This document shows positions 8,942-17,528 of a stretch of DNA of 64,000 bases, one piece after another. Source of the stretch: Caccoplasma sp905210875. GTDB taxonomy: Bacteria > Bacteroidota > Bacteroidia > Bacteroidales > UBA11471. Numbering within the stretch: position 1 is the first letter of the stretch; the number at the start of each line of letters is the position of its first letter. The position numbers and the translations under genes are program-made. The stretch is from NCBI GenBank assembly GCA_963931635.1, contig OZ007034.1, forward strand, positions 558,001-622,000, read 5' to 3'. Below the pieces are notes generated by a model, which was not told where the DNA came from, ran no database searches, and saw nothing but the letters and a program-made list of their open reading frames with translations.

Positions 8942-10459
8942 ATGATGAAACCTATTTTGCTATCCATATCCTTACTTGCCTCGCTGACTCTGTTCAGCGC
9001 CTGTGAACTCGACTATGCCCCCCAGAACACCATGGTCGACGAGACCGTCTATAAAGAGGAGAAAACTTCTCAGGCTGCCCTTATGGGCGCCTATACACGC
9101 TTGTGCGTATTGCTCTCGGGTGCCCCTAACGACCAGAACAACTACACCAATAGCTACTTTGCCTTCCAACTCGCCGACATCGGCACCGAAAACATCACCG
9201 TACAGAACGGTGCATCGAGTTTTCTTGCCATGGAAAAGTGCGAATATACAACCGATGAACAAGATGGCTTTATCAAAGACATTTACCAATACGGATACAA
9301 CGCCATCGATTACGCCAACAACATCATTGCCGGAATCACCGAATTTGGTCAGTACGATGCACAAATGATGAGACAACACATTGCCGAAGCCAAATTTCTC
9401 CGTGCCTACGAATACTTTACCCTGCTCTGCCTTTACGGCGACGGTGCTCTTGTGGGCGAAGACAACGGCCTTGGCCTTGTCGTGCGGCTCACCCCTTACG
9501 ACGGCTACAAGCCCGAAGATATCCAGGCTCGTGAAACGGTGGGTTATGTCTACAACATGATTATACAAGACCTCACAGAGGCGATCCCCGATCTGCCTCA
9601 GACCGATTACGAGCCGGCCCTTCGATATAGGGCCACAGCCACTGTCGCCAAAGCACTGCTATCGCGAGTTTACCTATACAAAGGCACATACACCAAAAAT
9701 CTTACCGAACTGGGACAGGCAGCCTATTACGCCGGAGAGGTACTCAAATCGCCAAACATCACATTCAATGATGCCTACAACGACCACCGTACCAACATCT
9801 TCCCCAGCAACGTGTACGAAAACTCGACCTATCCCGATCCCACCAACTACGCCACGGAGTTGATATTCTTCCAGCCCAGCCGCATCAGCACCAACGTATT
9901 CCCGTGCGGATGGACATCGGTATATTCCAAAACCAGCTTCTCTACGTCGGACTCACTCATCAACAGCTACTTGCCCGGCGACTTGCGAGGCTATGGAACC
10001 ACCAACGAATACCTCATACAACAAGGCTCTGCCACGACAAACTCCAACCTCAAAGCGTCGATGAAATACGACAATGGCGGCTGCTACTGCGACGTACAGT
10101 ACATTCGGCTCTCCGAAATAATGCTCACTCGTGCCGAAGCCTTGGCCTACACCACAAACAGCATCGATGCCGAAGCACTGCAACTGCTTAATGACATTCG
10201 ATGCAAACCTTTCCCCGACGGACAGAAACCGGCCGAACTCACCGCCGAAGATTTCCCCTCGGTCGAAGCCTTTGTCGACTCGATACTCGTCGAGCGCAAC
10301 CGCGAGCTGGCCATGGAAGGGCACTACCGCTGGGACCTCATCCGCACCGGCCGCGACCTGAAAGTGAAAGGTCTGCCCAACAACAAAAAGATTCTGCCCA
10401 TACCCGAATATGAAGTTCAGATTTCAGACGGAGTCATCCAGCAAAACACCGGATTCTAA
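8942..10459 (+). CDS. SusD/RagB-family surface lipoprotein
   Basis: The 505-residue protein has the lipobox LFSAC (lipidated Cys21) and the SusD helical TPR-like scaffold, including the typical segments RAYEYFTLLCLYGDGAL (about 152-168), LLSRVYLYKG (about 239-248) and, near the C-terminus, ERNRELAMEGHYRWDLIRTGR (about 452-472). It acts as the lid and ligand-capture subunit of the SusC transporter just upstream. An AGGAGG Shine-Dalgarno at 8928-8933, close to the ATG at 8942, is one of few in this window; the ATG at 8945 is an alternative start. The next gene is a thioredoxin-fold protein 19 bp downstream. Confidence 0.93.
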   Translation: MMKPILLSISLLASLTLFSACELDYAPQNTMVDETVYKEEKTSQAALMGAYTRLCVLLSGAPNDQNNYTNSYFAFQLADIGTENITVQNGASSFLAMEKCEYTTDEQDGFIKDIYQYGYNAIDYANNIIAGITEFGQYDAQMMRQHIAEAKFLRAYEYFTLLCLYGDGALVGEDNGLGLVVRLTPYDGYKPEDIQARETVGYVYNMIIQDLTEAIPDLPQTDYEPALRYRATATVAKALLSRVYLYKGTYTKNLTELGQAAYYAGEVLKSPNITFNDAYNDHRTNIFPSNVYENSTYPDPTNYATELIFFQPSRISTNVFPCGWTSVYSKTSFSTSDSLINSYLPGDLRGYGTTNEYLIQQGSATTNSNLKASMKYDNGGCYCDVQYIRLSEIMLTRAEALAYTTNSIDAEALQLLNDIRCKPFPDGQKPAELTAEDFPSVEAFVDSILVERNRELAMEGHYRWDLIRTGRDLKVKGLPNNKKILPIPEYEVQISDGVIQQNTGF

Positions 10460-10478
10460 CCTATAAAATACTGTATAT

Positions 10479-11663
10479 ATGAAAAAATTAATGCTATTGC
10501 TCGCTGCATTTCTTCCCTTGTGCAGCGTGTCGGCTCAGGAACAGGCCACCCCGGCTCAAAACGAAACGGGTATCGTGTTCCTTGAATGTCCCTATGCCGA
10601 AGCTTTGCAGAAAGCCAAAGACAGCGGGAAGATTCTGTTTATCGACTGCTACACCCAATGGTGCGGTCCCTGCAAGCAACTGGCCCGTACTACCTTTAAA
10701 GATGCTCAGGTAGCCGAATTCTTCAATGAATCGTTTGTCAACCTCAAACTCGACATGGAAACGCCCGATGGCGTGGCCCAAAAAGACAAACTCGGTGTGA
10801 ACGCCTATCCGACCATGGTCTTCATCGACCCGGCTTCCGAAGAAGTCATTCACAAAATCGTCGGCTACAACAACGCCCAGTCGCTGCTCAAAAGCACTAC
10901 CTCGGGCTTGTCGGGACGTAACCTCAAAACCATGAACGCCCGCTACGATGCCGGCGAACGCAGCGATGAATTTATCGAAGAATATGTTGAAATACTCTCC
11001 GATGCCAACGAAAAAGATCGTCTGGCCGAAGTCGTAACTCCCTACCTCGAAAACAAATACGAGGAGATGCTCACCAACCGCAAGTTGTTCAGCCTGTTCA
11101 TGGGTTACGTCGAGTCGCCCTACTCCAAGCCCTTTGTCTTCTTCCACGAAAACAAAGACAAGTTCATCGCACAATACGGCGATATGCAGGTCAACATGAA
11201 AGAGCGCTTTACCTGGAACCTCTACGGCCGTAAATTTGTAGTGAAGGGCAATGACGGCACCTACACTTTCGACGAAAAAGGATTCGACGACTACATGAAA
11301 TACATGAAAAAGAACAAGGTAAAAGAGGCCAAGAAAATAGAAATCTCTACCCTCATGTATTATGCCGAGTGCATGCAAGATTGGAAAAAATACATCTCGT
11401 ACGGCGATAAGCTCATCTCAAAATACGATGCCGACATGCTCGAAGTTTACAACTGGGTAATTCGCATCAACAAGCTCTGCACCGACCAGAAACTGCGTAA
11501 CCATGCCGCCATCTGGTGCGATAAATACGCTACCATACTCGAACAGGAAGAAGCCCAAAAAGCCAAACAGGCAAAAAGCGGCATGACCATGGCCATGCGC
11601 ATGGGACCGCAAAGCAACAACTTCATACAGATGGCAGCTGAACTCCGTGCCCCCATAAAATAG
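10479..11663 (+). CDS. Secreted thioredoxin-fold protein with C-terminal extension
   Basis: The 394-residue protein has a signal peptide (MKKLMLLLAAFLPLCSVSAQ, cleaved near residue 19), a thioredoxin domain at about 32-150 with active site WCGPC at 61-65 and cis-proline segment AYPTMVF (about 108-114), and a mostly helical, charged extension of about 240 residues without a recognised domain. Similar 'thioredoxin family proteins' of the DsbD-gamma/Thioredoxin_7 type occur in Bacteroidetes periplasm. It closes the SusCD locus and is followed by a strong terminator, so the locus is bracketed by two thioredoxin-fold proteins. The extension may bind a partner or substrate; that is inference. Confidence 0.8.
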   Translation: MKKLMLLLAAFLPLCSVSAQEQATPAQNETGIVFLECPYAEALQKAKDSGKILFIDCYTQWCGPCKQLARTTFKDAQVAEFFNESFVNLKLDMETPDGVAQKDKLGVNAYPTMVFIDPASEEVIHKIVGYNNAQSLLKSTTSGLSGRNLKTMNARYDAGERSDEFIEEYVEILSDANEKDRLAEVVTPYLENKYEEMLTNRKLFSLFMGYVESPYSKPFVFFHENKDKFIAQYGDMQVNMKERFTWNLYGRKFVVKGNDGTYTFDEKGFDDYMKYMKKNKVKEAKKIEISTLMYYAECMQDWKKYISYGDKLISKYDADMLEVYNWVIRINKLCTDQKLRNHAAIWCDKYATILEQEEAQKAKQAKSGMTMAMRMGPQSNNFIQMAAELRAPIK

Positions 11664-11685
11664 GTCCGATAACTTCTCTCTATAC

Positions 11686-11728
11686 AACGAGGAGCACCCC
11701 TCATAAGGGGTACTCCTCGTTCTTTTTT
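11686..11728 (+). terminator. Intrinsic terminator of the TlpA-kelch-SusCD-Trx locus
   Basis: A long stem (11686-11701 with 11706-11721, one internal mismatch) with a 4-nt loop is followed by TTCTTTTTT. It ends the forward transcript 23 bp after the last stop codon. Confidence 0.85.
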
Positions 11729-11967
11729 CGGGCAGGGGAACAATCACACCATGCCGGAAACTTCTCTGCAACCCGGCAAAACAGCTCTCGTGGTAATGAT
11801 GCCTTGTTTCCGCAACTTTCGGAGTAAGACAAGAAAAGCCTCAGCTACGCAACGAGACCTCCTTCTGACAACCGACAACCACGCCATTGCCGCCGACTGA
11901 TACGACTTCCCATCATCTACAAGACATACCAATATATCAAGTATATCAAGCGGAGAGATACACACAA
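11729..11967. other. Intergenic stretch without recognised content
   Basis: Between the two flanking terminators nothing resembling a gene, promoter or repeat family is seen. A 73-codon minus-strand frame (11744-11965) has no similarity to any family I recognise, has no suitable promoter, and runs to the edge of the peptidase terminator, so it is left unannotated. Confidence 0.5.
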
Positions 11968-12005
11968 GAGAGGGGGCGGCATCTCATAGGATACCGCCCC
12001 CTCTC
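11968..12005 (-). terminator. Terminator of the M64 peptidase gene
   Basis: A GC-rich 12-bp stem (11968-11979 with 11994-12005) and 14-nt loop lie 21 bp past the peptidase stop codon on the minus strand. The downstream T tract is weak (TTGTGTGT). Confidence 0.6.
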
Positions 12006-12026
12006 CGTCCTGTAACAAACTCGAAA

Positions 12027-13652
12027 TCAGGGCACCAACGGATAGTAAGACTCTTTCATGTCAAACTTCACAAAATCTTCGTAAGAATAGGTAAACTCGC
12101 TACCCAAGGCCCGACTCATCACCTCCTTGTAGATAATGGCCCGACACGGTGCATTGAACTGCTGGTCGCGATCGTAGGTATTCATGATACTGTTTTCCGT
12201 CGGACGCCACACACCTTTGCCCCAGTAATTGGCACCCTCGTAAAGGCCTATCTCCTCGTCGGCATAACGTTCGTCACCGATGAAATCGGCCCACCATACC
12301 GAGGCCGTATCGTTCGAGAAAGCCACGTTGCGGCAATAGTCATAACGGTTATAGTCCCATACCATATAATCTTTTGTCTCCTGAGGTATTTCGAGCAAAG
12401 CATTCTCGGAGCTGACATACTCATCGGCCAGCCAACCGATGGAATGGCCCACACACTCGTGCCATACCGTCTTGGCAAACTTAGGCTCTACGGTCGACAC
12501 ACTGAACGAGGTGCGATCGGCCACATACTCCATGCCGGCCGAACCGCCGTGTATCATGTTATGGGCTATAAGCATCACTATACCGCCACGGGCCGAAATG
12601 CCGGTACTTTGACTCACAAAATCGAGGATACCCGGTGTATCACAGAGATAATAGCGGCCACTCACACTTGGCTGCCGCGTATTGAACTTAGTCTCGACAT
12701 ACCAGTCCCAATCGTTTTCTTTACCGCTCGTAGAGTAGGTCATTCCCTTCTCGGGCGACTCGGCATAGACGAGATAGACATCGAAATATTCACGCAACGA
12801 CGTCATGGGCTCGATGTCAAACATCTGTTCGACACTGAACTTCATTACCTTTTCGGCAACTCCTCCCACCGCATTGCAGGAATGGTCAAAACCGTCGCAT
12901 ACGATAAACATATTGATACCATTTCCCTTGGTGTGAGTCTGGTATATTTCAAAGTCGCCATCGGCATGGTACTGCGTATGCAACGCACTATCGGGGTCGT
13001 AGAGCGACAGGAAATAGCCGTTGGCCTGCGGGGCCAGCGATGGAGACACCTCAAATTCTTCGGCATCAGAACACAACTTAATCCAGGTATCGACCGGAAG
13101 ACCCGAAAAACGGCTACGGGAAATATGCAACATAATGCGTTCAGCCGATAAATCCATCAGGTGAGGAGGAATATTCCCTTCCATAAAACTCTCACCCACG
13201 GCAAAATAGGTAAAACCCGACAGTGAATCGGGCAACGTACCGCGAAAAACGCCCGATGCATCAAGGTAGGAAAGGTGTTTCATCGAAGCTATTTCGGCAG
13301 GAAACTCAATGAGAGCTTTTCCTATATTGTTGTCTATGGTGAGAGAGTCGAGATTGACCAACGCCGAGATACCTTCAAGTGTCGAATAATTCTTGGCTCG
13401 TAACGAGAGATTATGCACCGTGGCCAGATTTTCGGCCGTCAGTTCATCGGTCTGCAAGAGAGTGAGCAGCGTAGCCCGCAGATTCTCATCGGCAATCAAC
13501 ACATCACCCGAAGGAACAGAATCGGTTACGGGCGGGACTACAATATTATCGTCGGAAAACGGTTCTTCGTCGGAGCACGACACCCACGAGAAGAGGCACA
13601 AGGCCAACAAAAAAGAGCGCCATGAAAGGCAATCGGTCAAAAAACGTTTCAT
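12027..13652 (-). CDS. M64-family metallopeptidase lipoprotein
   Basis: The 541-residue protein carries the lipobox WVSC (lipidated Cys26) followed by S-D-E-E, typical of surface-exposed Bacteroidetes lipoproteins. Residues 50-200 hold a leucine-rich-repeat-like segment (ISALVNLDSLTI, ASMKHLSYLDAS). Residues 205-541 are a peptidase M64 domain with VCDGFD (251-256) and the zinc motif HECVGHSIGWLADEY (398-412), in which H398 and H402 are ligands and E399 is the general base. The family includes Clostridium ramosum IgA peptidase and BACOVA-type M64 proteins; the substrate here is unknown. Monocistronic, with -7 element TATTTTTG on the minus strand at 13682-13689. Confidence 0.88.
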   Translation of the reverse strand: MKRFLTDCLSWRSFLLALCLFSWVSCSDEEPFSDDNIVVPPVTDSVPSGDVLIADENLRATLLTLLQTDELTAENLATVHNLSLRAKNYSTLEGISALVNLDSLTIDNNIGKALIEFPAEIASMKHLSYLDASGVFRGTLPDSLSGFTYFAVGESFMEGNIPPHLMDLSAERIMLHISRSRFSGLPVDTWIKLCSDAEEFEVSPSLAPQANGYFLSLYDPDSALHTQYHADGDFEIYQTHTKGNGINMFIVCDGFDHSCNAVGGVAEKVMKFSVEQMFDIEPMTSLREYFDVYLVYAESPEKGMTYSTSGKENDWDWYVETKFNTRQPSVSGRYYLCDTPGILDFVSQSTGISARGGIVMLIAHNMIHGGSAGMEYVADRTSFSVSTVEPKFAKTVWHECVGHSIGWLADEYVSSENALLEIPQETKDYMVWDYNRYDYCRNVAFSNDTASVWWADFIGDERYADEEIGLYEGANYWGKGVWRPTENSIMNTYDRDQQFNAPCRAIIYKEVMSRALGSEFTYSYEDFVKFDMKESYYPLVP

Positions 13653-13681
13653 AAAGTTTTTAAAGTAATTATTTTTGTTTG

Positions 13682-13689
13682 CAAAAATA
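13682..13689 (-). promoter_or_regulatory. -7 promoter element of the M64 peptidase gene
   Basis: CAAAAATA on the plus strand reads TATTTTTG on the minus strand, 30 bp upstream of the peptidase ATG. No good TTG partner is seen at the right distance, so the assignment rests on the -7 element and its position. Confidence 0.4.
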
Positions 13690-13803
13690 CAAGAATCTAT
13701 CGTTTATTCTTTCTCTTCTAGAACTTTATTATTCAGAAAACTCATTTTTAACACAGAATCGCAGCAAAAGTCGATATATCTCTTCCAAAAATATATTTTT
13801 CAC

Positions 13804-13811
13804 TACATTTG
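13804..13811 (+). promoter_or_regulatory. -7 promoter element of the DUF3822-rsmD operon
   Basis: TACATTTG fits TAnnTTTG and lies 71 bp before the chosen DUF3822 start. If it is the promoter, the longer open frame reaching back to 13679 cannot be translated from its first ATG, which supports the start at 13883. Confidence 0.45.
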
Positions 13812-13882
13812 TAGACACAAAAACAAAGTCGGCCAATCCCAACAGGGCACCTCCGGCCCGTCTGTCTCAGAAACTCTACAAC

Positions 13883-14707
13883 ATGAGCATGCCTTTAAAC
13901 ACGACTCTTCCTCCCACTGGTAAGCACTTGCTGGTAAACCTTCGTAACGACGGTATCTATTTTGCCACGTTCGACCCACTCGAAGACGACACCTACCAGT
14001 CCTGCACCATCGACTTTACCGCCAAGAACCTGACATTATGTGAAAATGTCAAGAACAGCATCTACGAAAATCCGCAGTTGCTGCAAGAATATGACCGCAC
14101 CTACCTGCTTGTCGACACGCCGCGATTCACCCTCGTGCCCGAAGAAATGGAGACGTGCGAAGAGAACCGCACCCCCTACTACGACTTCTGCTATCCGGGG
14201 CACAACGATTATATCGTAGAGAACCGCCTGACGCTGAACCGGGCCTATCTGCTCTTCGGCCTCGACCGGGAGTTATACACCTTCTTGTGCCGCACCTTCC
14301 CGGTTGCGACGGTACTTCACCCGCTCACACCGCTCAGCGAATACTTTTTCCTGCACAGCCGCAACGGCAACGAAGCAAAGGTCTACCTGCACCTACGCCG
14401 AGAGCGGTTCGACCTTATCGTCTTCAAGCAGGGTCGTTTGCTGCTGGCAAACACCTTCGACTACACCACGGCCGACGACATTGCCTACTTCACCCTGCTC
14501 TCCTGGAAACAGTTGAGTCTCGACCAGGCGCGCGACAGGCTCTACCTCGCCGGCGAAAAGAGTATGCGGCAACCCCTTACCGAAATTTTACAGAAATACC
14601 TCAAAAGCGTCCTCCCCTATCCTTTCCCCTCGCAACTTTTCCGCATCGGGAAAGAGACTATCGACGCTCCGTTTGAACTGATAACCATACCTCTATGCGG
14701 ATTATAA
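13883..14707 (+). CDS. DUF3822 family protein
   Basis: With the ATG at 13883 this is a 274-residue protein; the frame is open back to 13679, but that stretch is AT-rich and contains the promoter. The sequence fits the Bacteroidetes DUF3822 family, which adopts a split actin-like (ASKHA) fold without obvious nucleotide-binding motifs: strands such as KHLLVNLRNDGIYFATF (about 12-28) and KVYLHLRRERFDLIVFKQGRLLLANTF (about 166-192). It has no signal peptide. Its 3' end overlaps rsmD by 13 bp, a translational coupling widely kept in Bacteroidales, so a link to ribosome maturation or cell physiology is possible. Function unknown. Confidence 0.75.
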   Translation: MSMPLNTTLPPTGKHLLVNLRNDGIYFATFDPLEDDTYQSCTIDFTAKNLTLCENVKNSIYENPQLLQEYDRTYLLVDTPRFTLVPEEMETCEENRTPYYDFCYPGHNDYIVENRLTLNRAYLLFGLDRELYTFLCRTFPVATVLHPLTPLSEYFFLHSRNGNEAKVYLHLRRERFDLIVFKQGRLLLANTFDYTTADDIAYFTLLSWKQLSLDQARDRLYLAGEKSMRQPLTEILQKYLKSVLPYPFPSQLFRIGKETIDAPFELITIPLCGL

Positions 14708-15258
14708 GCGGCAAATACGGCCGGCGGCGTTTTGACGTGCCGACCAACATCAAGGCAAGACCTACGACCGACTTTGCGCGGGAAAACCTCTTCAATGTAT
14801 TGCAAAACCTGCTCGACTTCGACGGGCTCAAAGCCCTCGACCTTTTTGCCGGGACAGGGGCCATCAGTTTCGAGCTGGCATCGCGGGGTTGTGCGCGCGT
14901 CGTCTCGGTCGAGAACTACCCCGTACAGTACAACTTCATATGCAAAGTGGCCACCCAGCTCGGCGCACGCGAGATACGCCCCATCAAGGGCGACGTGTTC
15001 CGCTTCGTTCAGAACTGCCGGGAAAAATTCGACTTCGTCTTTGCCGACCCTCCCTACGACCTGCCGCAGTTCGCCTCTGTGGCACCACTTATCCTCAACA
15101 GCGGCATTCTGGCACCGGGTGCCCTCTTCGTACTCGAACACTCGCGGAAGTACGACTTTTCGTCGCTCCCTGGCTTCGACCAGCAGCGTACCTACGGCAG
15201 CGTCAATTTCAGTTTCTTCATCAACGGAGAGACCCGGGAACAACCCGTCGGGGAATAA
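14695..15258 (+). CDS. rsmD: 16S rRNA (guanine-966-N2)-methyltransferase
   Basis: The 187-residue protein has all RsmD landmarks: N-terminal RIISGKYGRRRFDVP (2-16), RPTTDFARENLFNVL (22-36), the SAM-binding motif I LDLFAGTG (49-56) and the catalytic motif IV ADPPYDLP (117-124). RsmD methylates N2 of G966 in 16S rRNA of the small subunit, using S-adenosylmethionine. Length is normal for the family. It overlaps the upstream DUF3822 gene and converges on mutY with only 10 bp between the stops. Confidence 0.93.
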   Translation: MRIISGKYGRRRFDVPTNIKARPTTDFARENLFNVLQNLLDFDGLKALDLFAGTGAISFELASRGCARVVSVENYPVQYNFICKVATQLGAREIRPIKGDVFRFVQNCREKFDFVFADPPYDLPQFASVAPLILNSGILAPGALFVLEHSRKYDFSSLPGFDQQRTYGSVNFSFFINGETREQPVGE

Positions 15259-15268
15259 GATTGTAGCC

Positions 15269-16363
15269 CTACTCTTCCCAATCCAAAGAGGGTCGGCGGC
15301 CGCTCTGTTCCAGGTGGTCGAAGTAGAGACCGGTGAGGCGTGCAAAAGCATAGTGTTTCACATCGGCAAACGGCACACGCATATAAGATGCCAGCCGGGG
15401 CGACACCTGATCTATTTCGAGGGTATAAAAGACAGCATGGATAACCCGGTGCGACAGCACATGACGACGTTCAAAAGGGCGAGCCACCACCTTTACCTCC
15501 ACACCATCGAAAAGACTACGGTAAGAGGCCGTCTGCTGCAACTCCTCCATTGAGAGTGCCCCCTCGCTCTCTATGAGGACAAACTCATAGAGATTGCGCC
15601 AGATGTCGCGCTTCTCCCGGCGGGAAATAAACACATCGTCGCCGCAATGTATCACCAGATAGTTGAAATAGCGGGGACGCACCTCGCTCTTACCCTGCTT
15701 TACGGGGTAAGCCTCGGGACGTCCCAATGCGGCAGCCTCGCACCACTCCGACAACGGGCACACGGGGCATTGCGGCGAACGGGGCAGGCAGAGCAATGCT
15801 CCCAGCTCCATGACAGCCTGATTGTACACGGCCGGCCGCCGGCGGTCGAGCCACTCGTCGGCCAAGGCGGCAAACAACTTGTGCCCCGCCGTCGTATCGA
15901 TGGGCGTATCGATGGCAAAAAGCCGGGAGAAAACACGATACACATTGCCGTCGACCACCGCATGGGGCAACCCGTAGGCAAACGAAGCAATCGCCGCCGC
16001 CGTGTAGTCGCCCACCCCTTTGAGGGAGCGTATCCCCTCGTAGGTATCGGGAAAACATCCGCCGAAATCGTGCATCACCTGCCGGGCGGCGGTGTGCATG
16101 TTGCGGGCCCGGCTGTAATAACCCAACCCCTCCCAATATTTCAGCACCTCGTCTTCATCGGCATCGGCCAGAGCCGCCACTTCGGGGAAACGCGCCACAA
16201 AGCGGTTGTAATAGTCGAGTCCCTGTGCCACGCGCGTCTGTTGCAAGATAATCTCCGACACCCAAATCAGGTAAGGGTCGGTTGTCTCCCGCCACGGCAG
16301 CAGCCGCTTATTCTCCTCAAACCACTCTTCCAACGGAATAGCCAGGTTTTTCTTATCAGACAT
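15269..16363 (-). CDS. mutY: A/G-specific adenine DNA glycosylase MutY
   Basis: Starting at the ATG at 16363 gives 364 residues; the frame extends to 16468 but passes through the promoter. The HhH-GPD core has catalytic Glu37 in SEIILQQT, the hairpin LKGVGDYTA (114-122) and Asp138 in VVDGNV. Cysteines 192, 199, 202 and 208 form the CX6CX2CX5C 4Fe-4S loop, and residues 230-360 are the MutT-like domain that reads 8-oxoguanine. MutY removes adenine paired with 8-oxoG in the base-excision GO pathway. TACTTTTG on the minus strand (16380-16387) is a plausible -7 element, giving a leader of only about 10 nt. Confidence 0.93.
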   Translation of the reverse strand: MSDKKNLAIPLEEWFEENKRLLPWRETTDPYLIWVSEIILQQTRVAQGLDYYNRFVARFPEVAALADADEDEVLKYWEGLGYYSRARNMHTAARQVMHDFGGCFPDTYEGIRSLKGVGDYTAAAIASFAYGLPHAVVDGNVYRVFSRLFAIDTPIDTTAGHKLFAALADEWLDRRRPAVYNQAVMELGALLCLPRSPQCPVCPLSEWCEAAALGRPEAYPVKQGKSEVRPRYFNYLVIHCGDDVFISRREKRDIWRNLYEFVLIESEGALSMEELQQTASYRSLFDGVEVKVVARPFERRHVLSHRVIHAVFYTLEIDQVSPRLASYMRVPFADVKHYAFARLTGLYFDHLEQSGRRPSLDWEE

Positions 16364-16573
16364 ACCTTTGATTTTCTTGCAAAAGTAACGAAAGTCGAAC
16401 GCAAAAAATTTCGTCAATTCAAAATTTTTACGACAAGATAACCCGGAACAGAATTGTAACCTCCGCAATTAACGGCTCCCATGCCTACATATTCAGACAA
16501 GCCCGGCGTTACACAAGAGCCGCGGCTCTCCATTGGCAGAAACAGAAGACGCCACTACTTTCACAATTTTTAC

Positions 16574-16581
16574 TAAGTTTG
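16574..16581 (+). promoter_or_regulatory. -7 promoter element of the esterase gene
   Basis: TAAGTTTG matches TAnnTTTG and lies 28 bp before the esterase ATG. The partner region upstream is weak (TTTC), so this is called mainly from the -7 box and position. Confidence 0.4.
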
Positions 16582-16609
16582 CATCACAAAAACCGACAAC
16601 CGATTCCAC

Positions 16610-17416
16610 ATGAAACAGATTCTTACCCTCATTCTTCTGCTCGTCACACTGGCTGCACCGGCAAAAATCGTACAGGAAGAGATTCACAGCGACAAGATGA
16701 AACGTTCCATTCCCTGCCTCATCGTGCTCCCCGACGACTATGACACCAGATGCTCCTATCCCGTTGTCTACCTCCTGCACGGATATGGCGGGAATCAGAA
16801 CACATGGATACGTACCAAACCATCGCTCAACGAAATAGCCACCCGCGACAGCCTCATTTTCGTATGTCCCGACGGTGAGAGTAGTTGGTACTGGGACAGT
16901 CCCACCCAGCCCCAATCGCAGTTTGAGACCTTTGTCTCGCACGAACTCACCGCCTACATAGACCGTCATTACGCCACACGCGCCTGCCGCGAAGGGCGCG
17001 CCATTACCGGATTCAGCATGGGCGGACACGGCGGCCTGTGGCTCTCGATGCGGCACCCCGACATTTTCGGTGCAGGAGGCAGCATCAGCGGCGGTGTCGA
17101 CATACGACCGTTTCCCAACAATTGGAAAATGAAAGAGCAACTTGGCAGCTACACCGAATATCCCGAACGCTGGGACGCACACACCGTCATCAATCTGCTC
17201 GACTCTTTTCCCGACAAGTCGCTACACATCGTCATCGATTGCGGATACGCCGATTTTTTCTATACCGTCAACCAGAAGCTCCACTATGAGTTGCTCCGGC
17301 GGAACATTCCCCACGACTACTACAATCGTCCGGGGCGACACACCTCCGACTACTCAGCCAATGCGCTCGACTACCAGCTTCTGTTTTTCAACAAATATTT
17401 TGAATCGGAAAGATAA
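16610..17416 (+). CDS. Secreted alpha/beta-hydrolase esterase (esterase D-like)
   Basis: The 268-residue protein has an N-terminal signal peptide (MKQILTLILLLVTLAAPA) and an esterase-D/tributyrin-esterase fold: oxyanion segment LLHGYGG (55-61), nucleophile elbow GFSMGG (134-139, Ser136), and candidate Asp214 and His244 completing the triad. Relatives hydrolyse short acyl esters, acetylated or feruloylated glycans, or lipids; this sequence alone does not identify the substrate. It is probably periplasmic. It stands alone, divergent from mutY, with a candidate small RNA gene about 110 bp downstream. Confidence 0.82.
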   Translation: MKQILTLILLLVTLAAPAKIVQEEIHSDKMKRSIPCLIVLPDDYDTRCSYPVVYLLHGYGGNQNTWIRTKPSLNEIATRDSLIFVCPDGESSWYWDSPTQPQSQFETFVSHELTAYIDRHYATRACREGRAITGFSMGGHGGLWLSMRHPDIFGAGGSISGGVDIRPFPNNWKMKEQLGSYTEYPERWDAHTVINLLDSFPDKSLHIVIDCGYADFFYTVNQKLHYELLRRNIPHDYYNRPGRHTSDYSANALDYQLLFFNKYFESER

Positions 17417-17490
17417 ATAGATATTTTGTTAACAAGAGAATTATTTTTCACACAAACATTGTTAAATCAAAGTCGTTTTTCACACAAATA

Positions 17491-17522
17491 TTTGGAGACA
17501 CAGACTCCAAACCCTATATTTG
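17491..17522 (+). promoter_or_regulatory. Orphan promoter in front of a candidate small RNA
   Basis: TTTG at 17491-17494 and TATATTTG at 17515-17522 are separated by 20 bp, the best consensus promoter in the window. It is not followed closely by a protein start: the next gene begins at 17871 and has its own -7-like element (TACTTTCG, 17847-17854). Confidence 0.6.
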
Positions 17523-17528
17523 TACCAT

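Noticed and set aside
5810..10459. Call of the first SusCD locus as a polysaccharide utilisation locus
   Set aside because: No glycoside hydrolase, lyase, sulfatase or hybrid two-component regulator is present; neighbours are thioredoxin-fold and kelch proteins.
11744..11965. 73-codon minus-strand frame between terminators
   Set aside because: No promoter, no family resemblance, and it sits downstream of the peptidase terminator.
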